Shown piece by piece: positions 17,444-25,266 of a stretch of DNA of 64,000 nucleotides. The stretch is from Parabacteroides faecis (GTDB lineage: Bacteria > Bacteroidota > Bacteroidia > Bacteroidales > Tannerellaceae), in assembly GCF_014647375.1 (NCBI RefSeq), contig NZ_BMPB01000008.1:310001-374000 (forward strand), given 5' to 3'. The notes below the pieces were generated by a model. That model saw only the letters and a program-made list of their open reading frames with translations. It searched no databases and was not told the DNA's origin. The translations under genes and the position numbers were made by a program. Position 1 is the stretch's first letter. Each line of letters starts with the position of its first letter.

Positions 17444-18622
17444 TTACTGATAGAGTAAAATATATTCGTTAAACCGACTTTTTTGATCAAACGCTTTAGA
17501 AGCCTCCAAAATATCTTCTTTCACAAATCTTTTAGTCGAACATATAGATTCAATTTGTAGCTGCAAAGTAACTACATCATTACACTCAACAATAGCACCG
17601 ATCTTTTCGTTTATAATTTCCGGACTACCGCCAGTACGAAAAGTGACTACCGGAGTTCCACAAGCAATTGCCTCCATATTGACCGTAGGATAAGTATCCT
17701 GTCTGGTTGCATTAACAAAAACATCTGCTGCTGAATAAATTTGAGCAAGTTCTTGCTGGCTTGTCGTTTTATGGATAGAAATAATATTTGAAGGCAATTG
17801 TTTATCAGTATCAGCATTAGTACCAACAAGAACAACTTGATAATCGCAAGGTAATCGTTCCGCAAGTTTGATAAAAACATCCAATCCTTTGCTATATCCC
17901 CAACCAAATGACACACCAAGAACAATATGTTTATTACCTACACCATATTTAATCTTGAAATCACTTGATACTGGTTTGAATACAGAAAGGTCTATACCAT
18001 TATTAATTACAATGACTGGATAATCCTTAAACATAGACTGCTTTACCAAACCTGCCAACCATTTTGATGGAGTAATAATGGTTAAATCAAGTCCTCTCCG
18101 TATTGCGTACTTCTTACGTTTATACAACTCCGTACTCCTGTCAAACAACCAACTATATACTTTTCGCTGTGGACAATTATGACACTGAATTTTCCATTTG
18201 TCACAATCAGCAATCACAAAATGTGAACAATAACCAGTAAAAGCCCAACAATCATGAAAAGTCCAATATACTTTGAGTTTTTTCTTGCGTAAATAATTGA
18301 ACAATATCCCAATGTTGCAGTTATGGTTGTGAATATTGTGTAAATGCACAATGTCTGGAGCTAAAGATTCCAATTCAAATATTAACTGATGAGTTACCCT
18401 TGTTGCATTAAACCCATATCCACCAAAAAGTTTAGCTTTAAGAGCCTGCCATTTTACATATCTATCGCTTGAATACTTAATGCCACAAAAATGATTAGAA
18501 TGACCACTTGTATACAAGATATAGTTTTCTATACCTTGTTTTGTAAGCAAGTCACTGACTGCAACACATATTCTACCAATGCTTCCTGCATCACAAGTTG
18601 CATTTATCTGCACTACCTTCAT
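17444..18622 (-). CDS. Glycosyltransferase family 4 (WcaC/WcfG-like)
   Basis: A 392-aa GT-B transferase beginning with VVQINATCDAGSIGRIC, the usual start of Bacteroides group 1 transferases in capsule loci. VHLHNIHNHNCNIG and the Cys-rich CDKWKIQCHNCPQR segment (about residues 140-153) are family-typical. The donor domain has VLGVSFGWGYSKGLDVFI and RQDTYPTVNMEAIACGTPVV. The start codon directly abuts the stop of the upstream transferase (no spacer). Donor sugar unknown. Confidence 0.9.
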   Translation of the reverse strand: MKVVQINATCDAGSIGRICVAVSDLLTKQGIENYILYTSGHSNHFCGIKYSSDRYVKWQALKAKLFGGYGFNATRVTHQLIFELESLAPDIVHLHNIHNHNCNIGILFNYLRKKKLKVYWTFHDCWAFTGYCSHFVIADCDKWKIQCHNCPQRKVYSWLFDRSTELYKRKKYAIRRGLDLTIITPSKWLAGLVKQSMFKDYPVIVINNGIDLSVFKPVSSDFKIKYGVGNKHIVLGVSFGWGYSKGLDVFIKLAERLPCDYQVVLVGTNADTDKQLPSNIISIHKTTSQQELAQIYSAADVFVNATRQDTYPTVNMEAIACGTPVVTFRTGGSPEIINEKIGAIVECNDVVTLQLQIESICSTKRFVKEDILEASKAFDQKSRFNEYILLYQ

Positions 18623-19642
18623 CTATTTAATGTACTTTCTAAACCATTTACCAACTCTATAAAACATCGGAATTTGACGTAATGGATAGTAAACGAACAA
18701 ATCTTTTACTGCCCAAAAATATGATTTATTAAATAAGGCACGCTGAACGAACATGCTTTCTTCAAATTTTGGATCAATAACTATATTATCATTGTATACA
18801 ATTTCTCCTAACTCCTCTGTTGGTCTATTACCATAAACAGCAGCCATACCATGGTCATAAGAGGGGTCATAATTCGTTGCTTCCGCATCAAATCCTATAT
18901 TCGACACCATATTCACCTGTGGGTAAATATTATAAAGCCCATACTTAAATGATATATATAACATCTGTATATCATAACTTCTACTAATTCTGCCATTTCT
19001 CTTTTCACTTAAATGTCGTTCAAATTTCTTGGTGTACCAAATACGTTCGAACCAACTATTGAAATTAGCCTTATAACTTGGAGTCTTGAAACAATCATAA
19101 AATGTATCTATCCCAAATTCATACTTTTGGTGGGTACGCTTCCATGTTGCCATGCCATAAGTAGAAGCTGGAATTCTTGAATAATAATAAGATGCACTAC
19201 CATAATGCTGTCCAAAATTTACACCTCCAATATAACCAATATTATCATTGTCTTTATATCGTTCCAACAAATCCTGACAATAAAAAAAGAATGATTTAAC
19301 AGGAAGAGAATCATCTTCTAAGAAAATCATTCTATCCTCATATTCGAAGAGCCAACTCCAAGCAGAGTATCCACCCATTGCACACCCCTGATTCTTCTCA
19401 TGGAATAAGTAATGAGCGTCACAATCCCAATCTACATTCTTTACGATTTGCCTAACTTTATCGCAAGCCTTTCGTTCATCTGGTCTGTCTTCACGAGGTG
19501 CATCTGCTGCTACATATAGTTTTGTTGGACGAACTGAACGTATTATGTCAAAAATTATCTTCGTTTTATCAGGTCTATTAAAAACCAATAAAAGTACAGG
19601 AGTTATAAGTTTTTGATTCGCAATCATATTTTCTAAATTCAT
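18623..19642 (-). CDS. Glycosyltransferase, GT2/GT-A-like
   Basis: A 339-aa GT-A-fold protein. It starts after a short lead with PVLLLVFNRPDKTKIIFD, followed by KLYVAADAPRED; the metal-binding acidic triad is in MIFLEDDSLPVKSFF (about residues 111-125). WLFEYEDRM and IGYIGGVNFG match the putative sugar transferases common in Bacteroidetes polysaccharide clusters. Probably a retaining or inverting nucleotide-sugar transferase acting on the repeat unit. It lies 6 bp downstream of the flippase gene. Confidence 0.83.
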   Translation of the reverse strand: MNLENMIANQKLITPVLLLVFNRPDKTKIIFDIIRSVRPTKLYVAADAPREDRPDERKACDKVRQIVKNVDWDCDAHYLFHEKNQGCAMGGYSAWSWLFEYEDRMIFLEDDSLPVKSFFFYCQDLLERYKDNDNIGYIGGVNFGQHYGSASYYYSRIPASTYGMATWKRTHQKYEFGIDTFYDCFKTPSYKANFNSWFERIWYTKKFERHLSEKRNGRISRSYDIQMLYISFKYGLYNIYPQVNMVSNIGFDAEATNYDPSYDHGMAAVYGNRPTEELGEIVYNDNIVIDPKFEESMFVQRALFNKSYFWAVKDLFVYYPLRQIPMFYRVGKWFRKYIK

Positions 19643-19648
19643 TTACAA

Positions 19649-20893
19649 TTACTTTTTTCTATCTTTTTTTATTTGGAATAAAAGGCACAAAATATTTGTA
19701 ACAATGAATAGCATAAATGTAACAATATGCCCATAAGCAGCTCCATAATAAGACCCAATCCTCACAAGAGAACTAATCACCAATACAGATAATAAACTGG
19801 CAATTACTTTAGTTGTCAAAACGCTTTTAGAATAGCCGGCAGCAACAGTTATATCGTTCACTAAATAAAACCCAACAACAAAAATTTGTGCAACAGATAA
19901 TATTTGAGAATATTTAGCTGATTCAATATATCTTCCAGCGGTCAATATGTCAATTACGAATGGAGCTAGTATAATATAAAATAATACAACCAATGTTTCG
20001 GCAGCAAGCAAAATAACACAAACTCTGATGAGTTTTGATTTATTAAACTTTGCAACGGATTCATACAAATCAGGATTGAATGTAGAATACAATGCCATTG
20101 TAAAAATATTTATGTATCTCGCGAATTGATCTCCTACACAATAAATACCATATTCATTTGTATCACCAACACGCTCTAATAAAACTCTACTATAACCATT
20201 AGTAAAAAACTCTAAGCATCCAGCAATAGCTAAAGGCCAACAAAAAGACAATAGCTTTCTTAACAATATTAAATCTATTCGTTTAAAAATATATTTTTTC
20301 AATCTAAAAAAAGTAATAAGAAAGAATACAAATGATGAAACAAATGTTGCAAATTCATACCCCCATGCTCCTTGATGAAGTAAAACAACGCATATTAATA
20401 TTGTTATTACTCTAAATATACCACTTGATATACAATATTTACAATACTCCCTTGTTTTTCTTTCTATTCGATACTCAGCAAGCTGAAAACTAAATAAACC
20501 ACTTATCCAAATAGCACCTATGGAGAATAATAATAATGGAAAAAGTGGTATATTTGATTCTGTATTAAACAAATAATGATAAAAACATATGCCACCCCCA
20601 ACAATTATTGACATAAAAAGCGAAAATAAAATCAACGATTGAACCACCAACGTTTTTAACCGCATTCGCTCTTCTAAATCAATCTTATAGTAATTTGAAA
20701 GGTAAAATCTCGTTATAAAGAATTGGATTAATGGAGTCTCTATCGCAGCAAAGGATGACAAATAACCTATAATCCCATAATCAAATGGAGATAAATTCTT
20801 TGCAAGAAATGGATTAATAGCAACCAACAATACCATCGGGATAAGCGATGATAGCAAATATAATCCTGTATCTCTTACAATTTTCTTCAGCAT
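19649..20893 (-). CDS. Repeat-unit flippase, Wzx-like (MOP/MATE superfamily)
   Basis: A 414-aa polytopic membrane protein with about 12 hydrophobic segments and the N-terminal arrangement of Wzx/RfbX proteins: YLLSSLIPMVLLVAINPFLAKNLSPFDYGIIGYLSSF. It would move undecaprenyl-linked repeat units to the periplasmic face for the Wzy-type polymerase at 13235..14467. It is the first classic assembly gene of the operon after the interruption by the MntA-HepT pair and two broken genes. Confidence 0.88.
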   Translation of the reverse strand: MLKKIVRDTGLYLLSSLIPMVLLVAINPFLAKNLSPFDYGIIGYLSSFAAIETPLIQFFITRFYLSNYYKIDLEERMRLKTLVVQSLILFSLFMSIIVGGGICFYHYLFNTESNIPLFPLLLFSIGAIWISGLFSFQLAEYRIERKTREYCKYCISSGIFRVITILICVVLLHQGAWGYEFATFVSSFVFFLITFFRLKKYIFKRIDLILLRKLLSFCWPLAIAGCLEFFTNGYSRVLLERVGDTNEYGIYCVGDQFARYINIFTMALYSTFNPDLYESVAKFNKSKLIRVCVILLAAETLVVLFYIILAPFVIDILTAGRYIESAKYSQILSVAQIFVVGFYLVNDITVAAGYSKSVLTTKVIASLLSVLVISSLVRIGSYYGAAYGHIVTFMLFIVTNILCLLFQIKKDRKK

Positions 20894-20932
20894 TATTTTA
20901 TTAACACAATTCTATTTTAACCATCTTATCCA

Positions 20933-21112
20933 TCACTCCCATATAGTTATAATCTTCACTATTTTAATTGAAGCATCTTCCACATATACAAAAACGGAAA
21001 TACCATGATCGCCTTCTTTGTTCATCTCTATCGCTGTTTCTACGAATTACATAAAATGGTTCGCATCAATACTACCTCTAAAATATCCTTTCTCTATTTC
21101 TACAACTTCCAT
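20933..21112 (-). pseudogene. Small open-frame remnant with an in-frame TAA
   Basis: An ATG at 21112, three bases after the phosphatase-family gene stop, opens a frame MEVVEIEKGYFRGSIDANHF that meets TAA at 21047..21049. It then continues in the same frame for 37 codons (FVETAIEMNKEGDHGISVFV and so on) to TGA at 20933. The protein-like composition on both sides of the stop suggests one former gene of about 58 residues or the end of a longer one. I do not recognise the family. The lesion type, a single in-frame TAA, is the same as in the gene immediately upstream. Confidence 0.4.
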
Positions 21113-21115
21113 TAA

Positions 21116-22168
21116 CTATCTATTTGCTATTCCTTTCCAAACCACCATATTATGATCACTATAAGATGTCTCCGGCGAATAGCATTCACACCCTTTCAAC
21201 GATTCCGAATAAAAAACATAATCAATCCTCCAGAGCTTGTATAACTGGCGGAACGTATATTGGTAACCACTCCCACAATCATGGAAACCGTCAACCAGAT
21301 CTTTTCGCACTCGATGATATGTATAAGAAGCTGGTGTATCATTGAAGTCACCGCAAACCAGCACCGGATAAGGTGAGCATTTGATCTCAGCATGGATCGT
21401 ATCGGCCTGTTCAGCTCGTTTCCGATAGTTACTTTTCATTTTTAACACCAAATCTTTGACTGCTTTTGCACGAATTTCCAAACTCTTACCGGGAGTGGTA
21501 ATGATACCGCGATAAGCATTGACGCTTGTTGTCTCGAAATGGTTGTTGACTACACGGATGTATTAATTGTTTATCCGTACATCAGCTATCAATGACATAT
21601 TCCGAGAATTTTCATAATAAAGAGCCTTTACCAAATGGATGGGGTAACGGCTGTAAATCATTGTTGGCAAATGGTCGGTACGCCGACTGATATATTTATA
21701 CAAAACATAATCAAAAGCGTATCGGATACTGTCACGGTGGTAATAACCATCACCGGGTACTTCCTGAAAACAGACAATATCCGGCTGAAGTTCCTTTATG
21801 TAAGCTGCAGCTTCATTCATTATGTACATCTTATTCCAACTAAAATGACTGGTATTGTAAGTGACTACAGTCAGAGGCGTCCCTTCCGAATCTACAACTT
21901 CTAGTTTATTCCAATAGAGTGGCTGATAAACTGCCAATAAATAATCTATATGTAGTAGAATGGCAAACAGAGAAATAAGGCTTCTCCACTTCTTCTTTGT
22001 AAACAATTGGATTATTCCCATCAACAGATTACCCGCCAATATTGGCCAAACAGCTAATGTCAGAAGAGAAAGCCAAATACAAATACCCTCTACATAGTAC
22101 CCTCCGATCAAACAAAGAAAGGATAAGATAACAAAGAATATCTGAAAAAAGTTATTTAAACTTTTCAA
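21116..22168 (-). pseudogene. Endonuclease/exonuclease/phosphatase-family gene broken by one in-frame TAA
   Basis: One continuous frame of 351 codons encodes an EEP-domain membrane protein. The N-terminal 70 residues are hydrophobic (three short TM segments); then come VVTYNTSHFSW, the metal-binding Glu in DIVCFQEVPG, PVLVCGDFNDTPASY, RIDYVFYS and the final SYSDHNMVV His motif. The only defect is TAA at 21563..21565, between ADVRINN and YIRVVNNHFE, so a CAA or similar codon was probably lost by a point change. All catalytic blocks on both sides remain intact, so the mutation is recent. The family cleaves phosphodiesters of nucleic acids or lipids. The gene is not an obvious capsule function. 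Confidence 0.85.
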
Positions 22169-22200
22169 AGGTATAAAAAGACGAATTCTTAAAGTTGGAA

Positions 22201-22578
22201 TTAATTTTCCGTTAAGTCATTAATCATTTTGTCAATGACAGATAATAGTTCTGGAACATTTTCTTTACTAATTCGAAAAATCTCAAGAGCATCCACATCA
22301 AAATAATGATGAACAATGATATCACGTATTCCCATCACATTTTTCCAAGGAATTTCCGGATAATTAATCAGAAACTGTCTATTGGTTATTTTGTCTAAAT
22401 TCTTTAAACTTTCTCCGATAGCTGTCAATTTCATACAAATACTATCGAGAAGAGTAACACCACTCTCGCTTAACAAAAAATCATCAGGTGAATGGATAGC
22501 AGAAGAACGCTTGATGATTTGTATCAAAGAGTCATGAAGCAACTGCAAGATATGGAGTACTACTAGTTTATTACACAT
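22201..22578 (-). CDS. hepT: HepT-like HEPN toxin RNase
   Basis: A 125-aa all-helical HEPN protein (DUF86 group). The catalytic R-x4-H-x-Y motif is present as GIRDIIVHHYFDVD near residues 85-98. In MntA-HepT systems HepT is an RNase toxin that MntA neutralises by adding AMP to the Tyr of this motif. The gene overlaps the upstream nucleotidyltransferase by 8 bp, the usual order for this module. It sits inside the capsule operon, downstream of the first gene, so its transcription would follow the phase state unless it has its own promoter. Confidence 0.87.
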   Translation of the reverse strand: MCNKLVVLHILQLLHDSLIQIIKRSSAIHSPDDFLLSESGVTLLDSICMKLTAIGESLKNLDKITNRQFLINYPEIPWKNVMGIRDIIVHHYFDVDALEIFRISKENVPELLSVIDKMINDLTEN

Positions 22579-22864
22579 AAATACCCTCCTTTAAAATTCG
22601 ATCACGCAAAAAAGAGTCCATTTGCTTTCGCAAACGTACGATATCTACTTTACAACCTAATAGTTCTTCCAATTCACATTTAATGCCTGACAAAACAAAG
22701 AAGCCGCGTAACTCTCCCTCCACATATATATCTACATCACTATTTTCAGTCTGTTCATTACGCGCAACAGAACCAAATATCCCCATCCGGGTAATACCGT
22801 AATTGTCGGCATTCCTCTGCATATATCCTCGCAGTAAAGCGATGTATTCTGTTGTTGATTTCAT
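22571..22864 (-). CDS. mntA: MntA-like minimal nucleotidyltransferase antitoxin
   Basis: A 97-aa minimal nucleotidyltransferase with the signature GIFGSVARNEQTENSDVDIYVE (G-S-x10-D-x-D) at about residues 29-50 and a third acidic residue in CKVDIVRLRK. These antitoxins polyadenylylate the partner HEPN toxin and so silence it. It is the upstream member of the pair and is separated by only 34 bp from the end of the WbpM-like gene. The pair is complete and intact, in contrast to the two broken genes downstream. Confidence 0.87.
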   Translation of the reverse strand: MKSTTEYIALLRGYMQRNADNYGITRMGIFGSVARNEQTENSDVDIYVEGELRGFFVLSGIKCELEELLGCKVDIVRLRKQMDSFLRDRILKEGIYV

Positions 22865-22898
22865 ATGTTATAAATTTCTTATTTACAAAGATAGAAAT

Positions 22899-24815
22899 TT
22901 ATTCCTTATCCAACACCTCATACTCCGAATTCTTACTCTTGAACTCCGGTACAATCCCTTTCATCATTTGGACTGTTCCCATCTTATCGACTTTAATCGC
23001 CAATGTAATCAGCGGGTTCATAACCGTACAAATATCATTGTAATCATATTCTCTCACTTGGGCACGATATATTTTGGCATTATTGGTAGAAAGGGTATTT
23101 TCTTTCGTTGCCAGAAGTTCCTCATACAGCTTTTCACCTGGGCGAAGACCGGTATATTGGATTTCGATATCCTCGCCGGGAACAAGACCAGCCAGTTCGA
23201 TCATACGACGAGCCAGATCAGCGATCTTTACAGGGGTTCCCATATCGAATACAAAGATTTCATTACCCTTACCCATAAAGGCCGCTTCGAGTACCAAACG
23301 ACACGCTTCCGGGATTGTCATAAAGTAGCGGATGATGTCGGGATGAGTCACTGTTAAAGGACCTCCTTTTGCCAATTGCTCACGGAAACGGGGAATAACA
23401 GAACCGTTACTTCCTAAAACATTACCAAAACGGGTCGTGATAAAACGGGTTTTACCCGGATGCAAGCCTTTGCTGATAGCGATACTTAAACTTTGTACAT
23501 AGATTTCAGCCAGGCGTTTGGAAGCGCCCATTACGTTAGTCGGATTAACCGCCTTATCGGTAGAAATCATTATAAATTTATCTACATTGTATTTGACAGC
23601 CATATCCGCTACATTGCGAGTACCATATACATTCGTATGAACAGCCTCACAAGGATTTTCCTCCATCAAAGGTACGTGCTTATAAGCAGCCGCATGAAAC
23701 ACATATTGAGGTTGAAAACGCACGAAAAGAGATTCTACACGGTCGATCATCCGGATATCTCCCATTACAGGAGTAAACTCTACCTGAGGAAATTTTTCTT
23801 CCAGTTCCAGACGTATATTATGCATGGGAGTTTCAGCACTGTCGAATAAGATCAATTGTTTCAGATTGAATGTACATAATTGACGACAGAGTTCGCTGCC
23901 AATAGAACCGGCAGCTCCAGTGACTAAAACCACTTTACCTTTTAAGGATGCGGCGATTTCAGCCATATTGATACAGATTTCCTCACGGCCCAATAAATCT
24001 TCTATATGTACTTCAGGAAGATTGTGAAAATTAACCCTGCCTTTCTTCAATTCATCGACAGAAGGGAGTATCAACATACGAACCTTCTTCTTTTCACAAT
24101 AACGGACTAAACGCTCACTCTCTTCTTTTACTAAATGATAGTCAGTAAACAGAACAGCTTTAATATTTTTCCTGTTAACCAAATGATTAAAGTCTACCTG
24201 TTTTTTGATTGAGTAAATTCTGTATTTTCCTACACGTAAACAGGTGTGATCGCCAAAACGTAGGAAACCACAAACTTTATACAGCAGTTTGTCGCTCAGG
24301 GAAGCATCAAACAAGAAAGTCCCGGATTTATCACCCTGATAAATCAATAGTTTTCCTTGATTTAAGGATACACTATTGACTATAATCGTATAGAAAACAA
24401 TCATGAAGACACGGAGTATTGTTAAAAGGAAGAATGTGAGGGATAAGTCTACTACAGCTCCTAAGGCTAATTCACGAGGAGATTGAATCGTCGTGGTCAG
24501 GTAGACCAAAACAACGATGAAAAGTACCTTTATTAATGAGGATAAAGCGAGACGTCCGGCTTCTGTAAATGCAGAGTGCCGGATCACACCTTTATAGGTC
24601 TGGCACAAAAAGAAACTTGCCAGACTACTGCAGAAAGAAATGAATAATATATGAAAAAGAGAATCGTCTACAAGCTCTGTCCCAAGGATATACCACAGGA
24701 ATGACAGAGAAGTAGCAGTTGCCAGAATTGATAAAAATAAATCAATAAATAGGACGATCCAACGGTTAAAAAATTTAACGCGTGATAATACTAGTGCAAA
24801 ACCATTGATATTCAT
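22899..24815 (-). CDS. WbpM/PglF-type membrane nucleotide-sugar 4,6-dehydratase
   Basis: A 638-aa protein. Residues 1-145 contain four hydrophobic segments; 150-280 form a CoA-binding-like domain; the SDR catalytic domain starts at VVLVTGAAGSIGSELCRQL (about 295), with FHAAAYKHVPLME and NPTNVMGASKRLAE. Met replaces the SDR tyrosine, as in UDP-GlcNAc 4,6-dehydratases of the CapD/WbpM group. It makes UDP-4-keto-6-deoxy-GlcNAc, the substrate of the PglE-like aminotransferase. It is the promoter-proximal gene of the capsule operon, 99 bp from the left palindrome of the invertible-promoter candidate. No UpxY/UpxZ-type antiterminator gene precedes it, unlike many Bacteroides capsule loci. Confidence 0.92.
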   Translation of the reverse strand: MNINGFALVLSRVKFFNRWIVLFIDLFLSILATATSLSFLWYILGTELVDDSLFHILFISFCSSLASFFLCQTYKGVIRHSAFTEAGRLALSSLIKVLFIVVLVYLTTTIQSPRELALGAVVDLSLTFFLLTILRVFMIVFYTIIVNSVSLNQGKLLIYQGDKSGTFLFDASLSDKLLYKVCGFLRFGDHTCLRVGKYRIYSIKKQVDFNHLVNRKNIKAVLFTDYHLVKEESERLVRYCEKKKVRMLILPSVDELKKGRVNFHNLPEVHIEDLLGREEICINMAEIAASLKGKVVLVTGAAGSIGSELCRQLCTFNLKQLILFDSAETPMHNIRLELEEKFPQVEFTPVMGDIRMIDRVESLFVRFQPQYVFHAAAYKHVPLMEENPCEAVHTNVYGTRNVADMAVKYNVDKFIMISTDKAVNPTNVMGASKRLAEIYVQSLSIAISKGLHPGKTRFITTRFGNVLGSNGSVIPRFREQLAKGGPLTVTHPDIIRYFMTIPEACRLVLEAAFMGKGNEIFVFDMGTPVKIADLARRMIELAGLVPGEDIEIQYTGLRPGEKLYEELLATKENTLSTNNAKIYRAQVREYDYNDICTVMNPLITLAIKVDKMGTVQMMKGIVPEFKSKNSEYEVLDKE

Positions 24816-24914
24816 AAGTCACAAATTAGGGGTGTTATGTAAAAAAGTTCGTCAGTCCCAAGCGGCCAACCTACATAAACAACTGAAAATCTTATACTTG
24901 AAGGTTATTGGAGT
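24816..24914 (-). promoter_or_regulatory. Constant part of the capsule-operon leader
   Basis: The 99 bp between the first capsule gene and the left palindrome hold no leftward TTTG/TAnnTTTG promoter that I can find. If the adjacent segment were inverted, transcription would start at about 24952 and this stretch would form most of a leader of roughly 137 nt. In the present orientation the operon appears to have no promoter of its own. Confidence 0.5.
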
Positions 24915-24944
24915 GACTAAAAAAAACGATCGTTTTTTCTAGTC
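24915..24944. repeat. Left 30-bp palindrome of the invertible segment
   Basis: An inverted repeat with 14 of 15 base pairs, centred on CGATCG and flanked by A7 and T6 runs, ending in TCTAGTC. It differs from the right copy at one position (A instead of G at 24920). The imperfect position gives this copy a direction that the right copy lacks. Confidence 0.85.
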
Positions 24945-25045
24945 AGCTTTATTTGACTAATATATGTTAACCTATGATTGAAGCGGCATTTTGAAAAAAC
25001 AAGATCAAAACATTGAAAAACAAATAGATAAAATTCCCAAAACCT

Positions 25046-25076
25046 TTTGTATTTCAATAAATATCTCCTACATTTG
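25046..25076 (+). promoter_or_regulatory. Bacteroidetes promoter inside the invertible segment
   Basis: TTTG at 25046..25049 and TACATTTG at 25069..25076 (consensus TAnnTTTG) are separated by exactly 19 bp. Predicted start is near 25083, just before the right palindrome. It points to the plus strand, towards the terminator at 25209..25245 and away from the capsule genes. Confidence 0.8.
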
Positions 25077-25085
25077 CAGCACAAA

Positions 25086-25125
25086 AAAATGACTAGAAAA
25101 AACGATCGTTTTTTCTAGTCATTTT
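25086..25125. repeat. Right palindrome of the invertible segment, 40 bp perfect
   Basis: The central 30 bp (25091..25120) match the left copy at 29 positions and are a perfect palindrome; five further flanking pairs extend it to 40 bp. AT-rich arms with A6/T6 around CGATCG make a transcription terminator less likely than a protein-binding or recombination site, although a hairpin role is possible. Confidence 0.85.
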
Positions 25126-25208
25126 AATTTCAAGACCTTTCAAAATTTTATAAGATTCACAAGAACTAACATATTAATTCATCTGCAACATCATTTTTAA
25201 CCATAAAA

Positions 25209-25245
25209 AAAGCCCTGAAAAGTATTATAAACTTCTCTGGGCTTT
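25209..25245. terminator. Hairpin downstream of GH92 and of the OFF-state promoter
   Basis: AAAGCCC at 25209..25215 pairs with GGGCTTT at 25239..25245, extended by further imperfect pairs (GAAAAG with CTTCTC). On the minus strand a T-run follows, fitting the end of the GH92 transcript. On the plus strand CTTTCTTTAT follows, so it could also stop transcripts from the OFF-orientation promoter before they run antisense into the GH92 gene. Confidence 0.65.
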
Positions 25246-25266
25246 CTTTATAAGAATTGATTCCTT

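Larger units (their letters stand above)
24915..25120. promoter_or_regulatory. Candidate invertible promoter segment (OFF orientation)
   Basis: Two near-identical 30-bp palindromes bound a 146-bp AT-rich segment that carries one clear promoter reading rightward, away from the capsule operon. Total length is 206 bp, close to the roughly 200-bp invertible promoters of Bacteroides capsule loci. The palindrome core AAACGATCGTTT resembles the recombination half-site reported for the Bacteroides Mpi recombinase (ARACGTWCGT). Inversion about 25017 would place the same promoter leftward with its -7 element at 24959..24966, driving the 24.8-kb operon. The sequence shows palindromes and promoter; invertibility is inferred. 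Confidence 0.75.

Noticed and set aside
25086-25125. Right palindrome as a plain rho-independent terminator
   Set aside because: The stem is AT-rich around CGATCG, a near-identical copy exists 176 bp away, and a promoter lies between them; a GC-rich stem with U-tract is instead present at 25209..25245.
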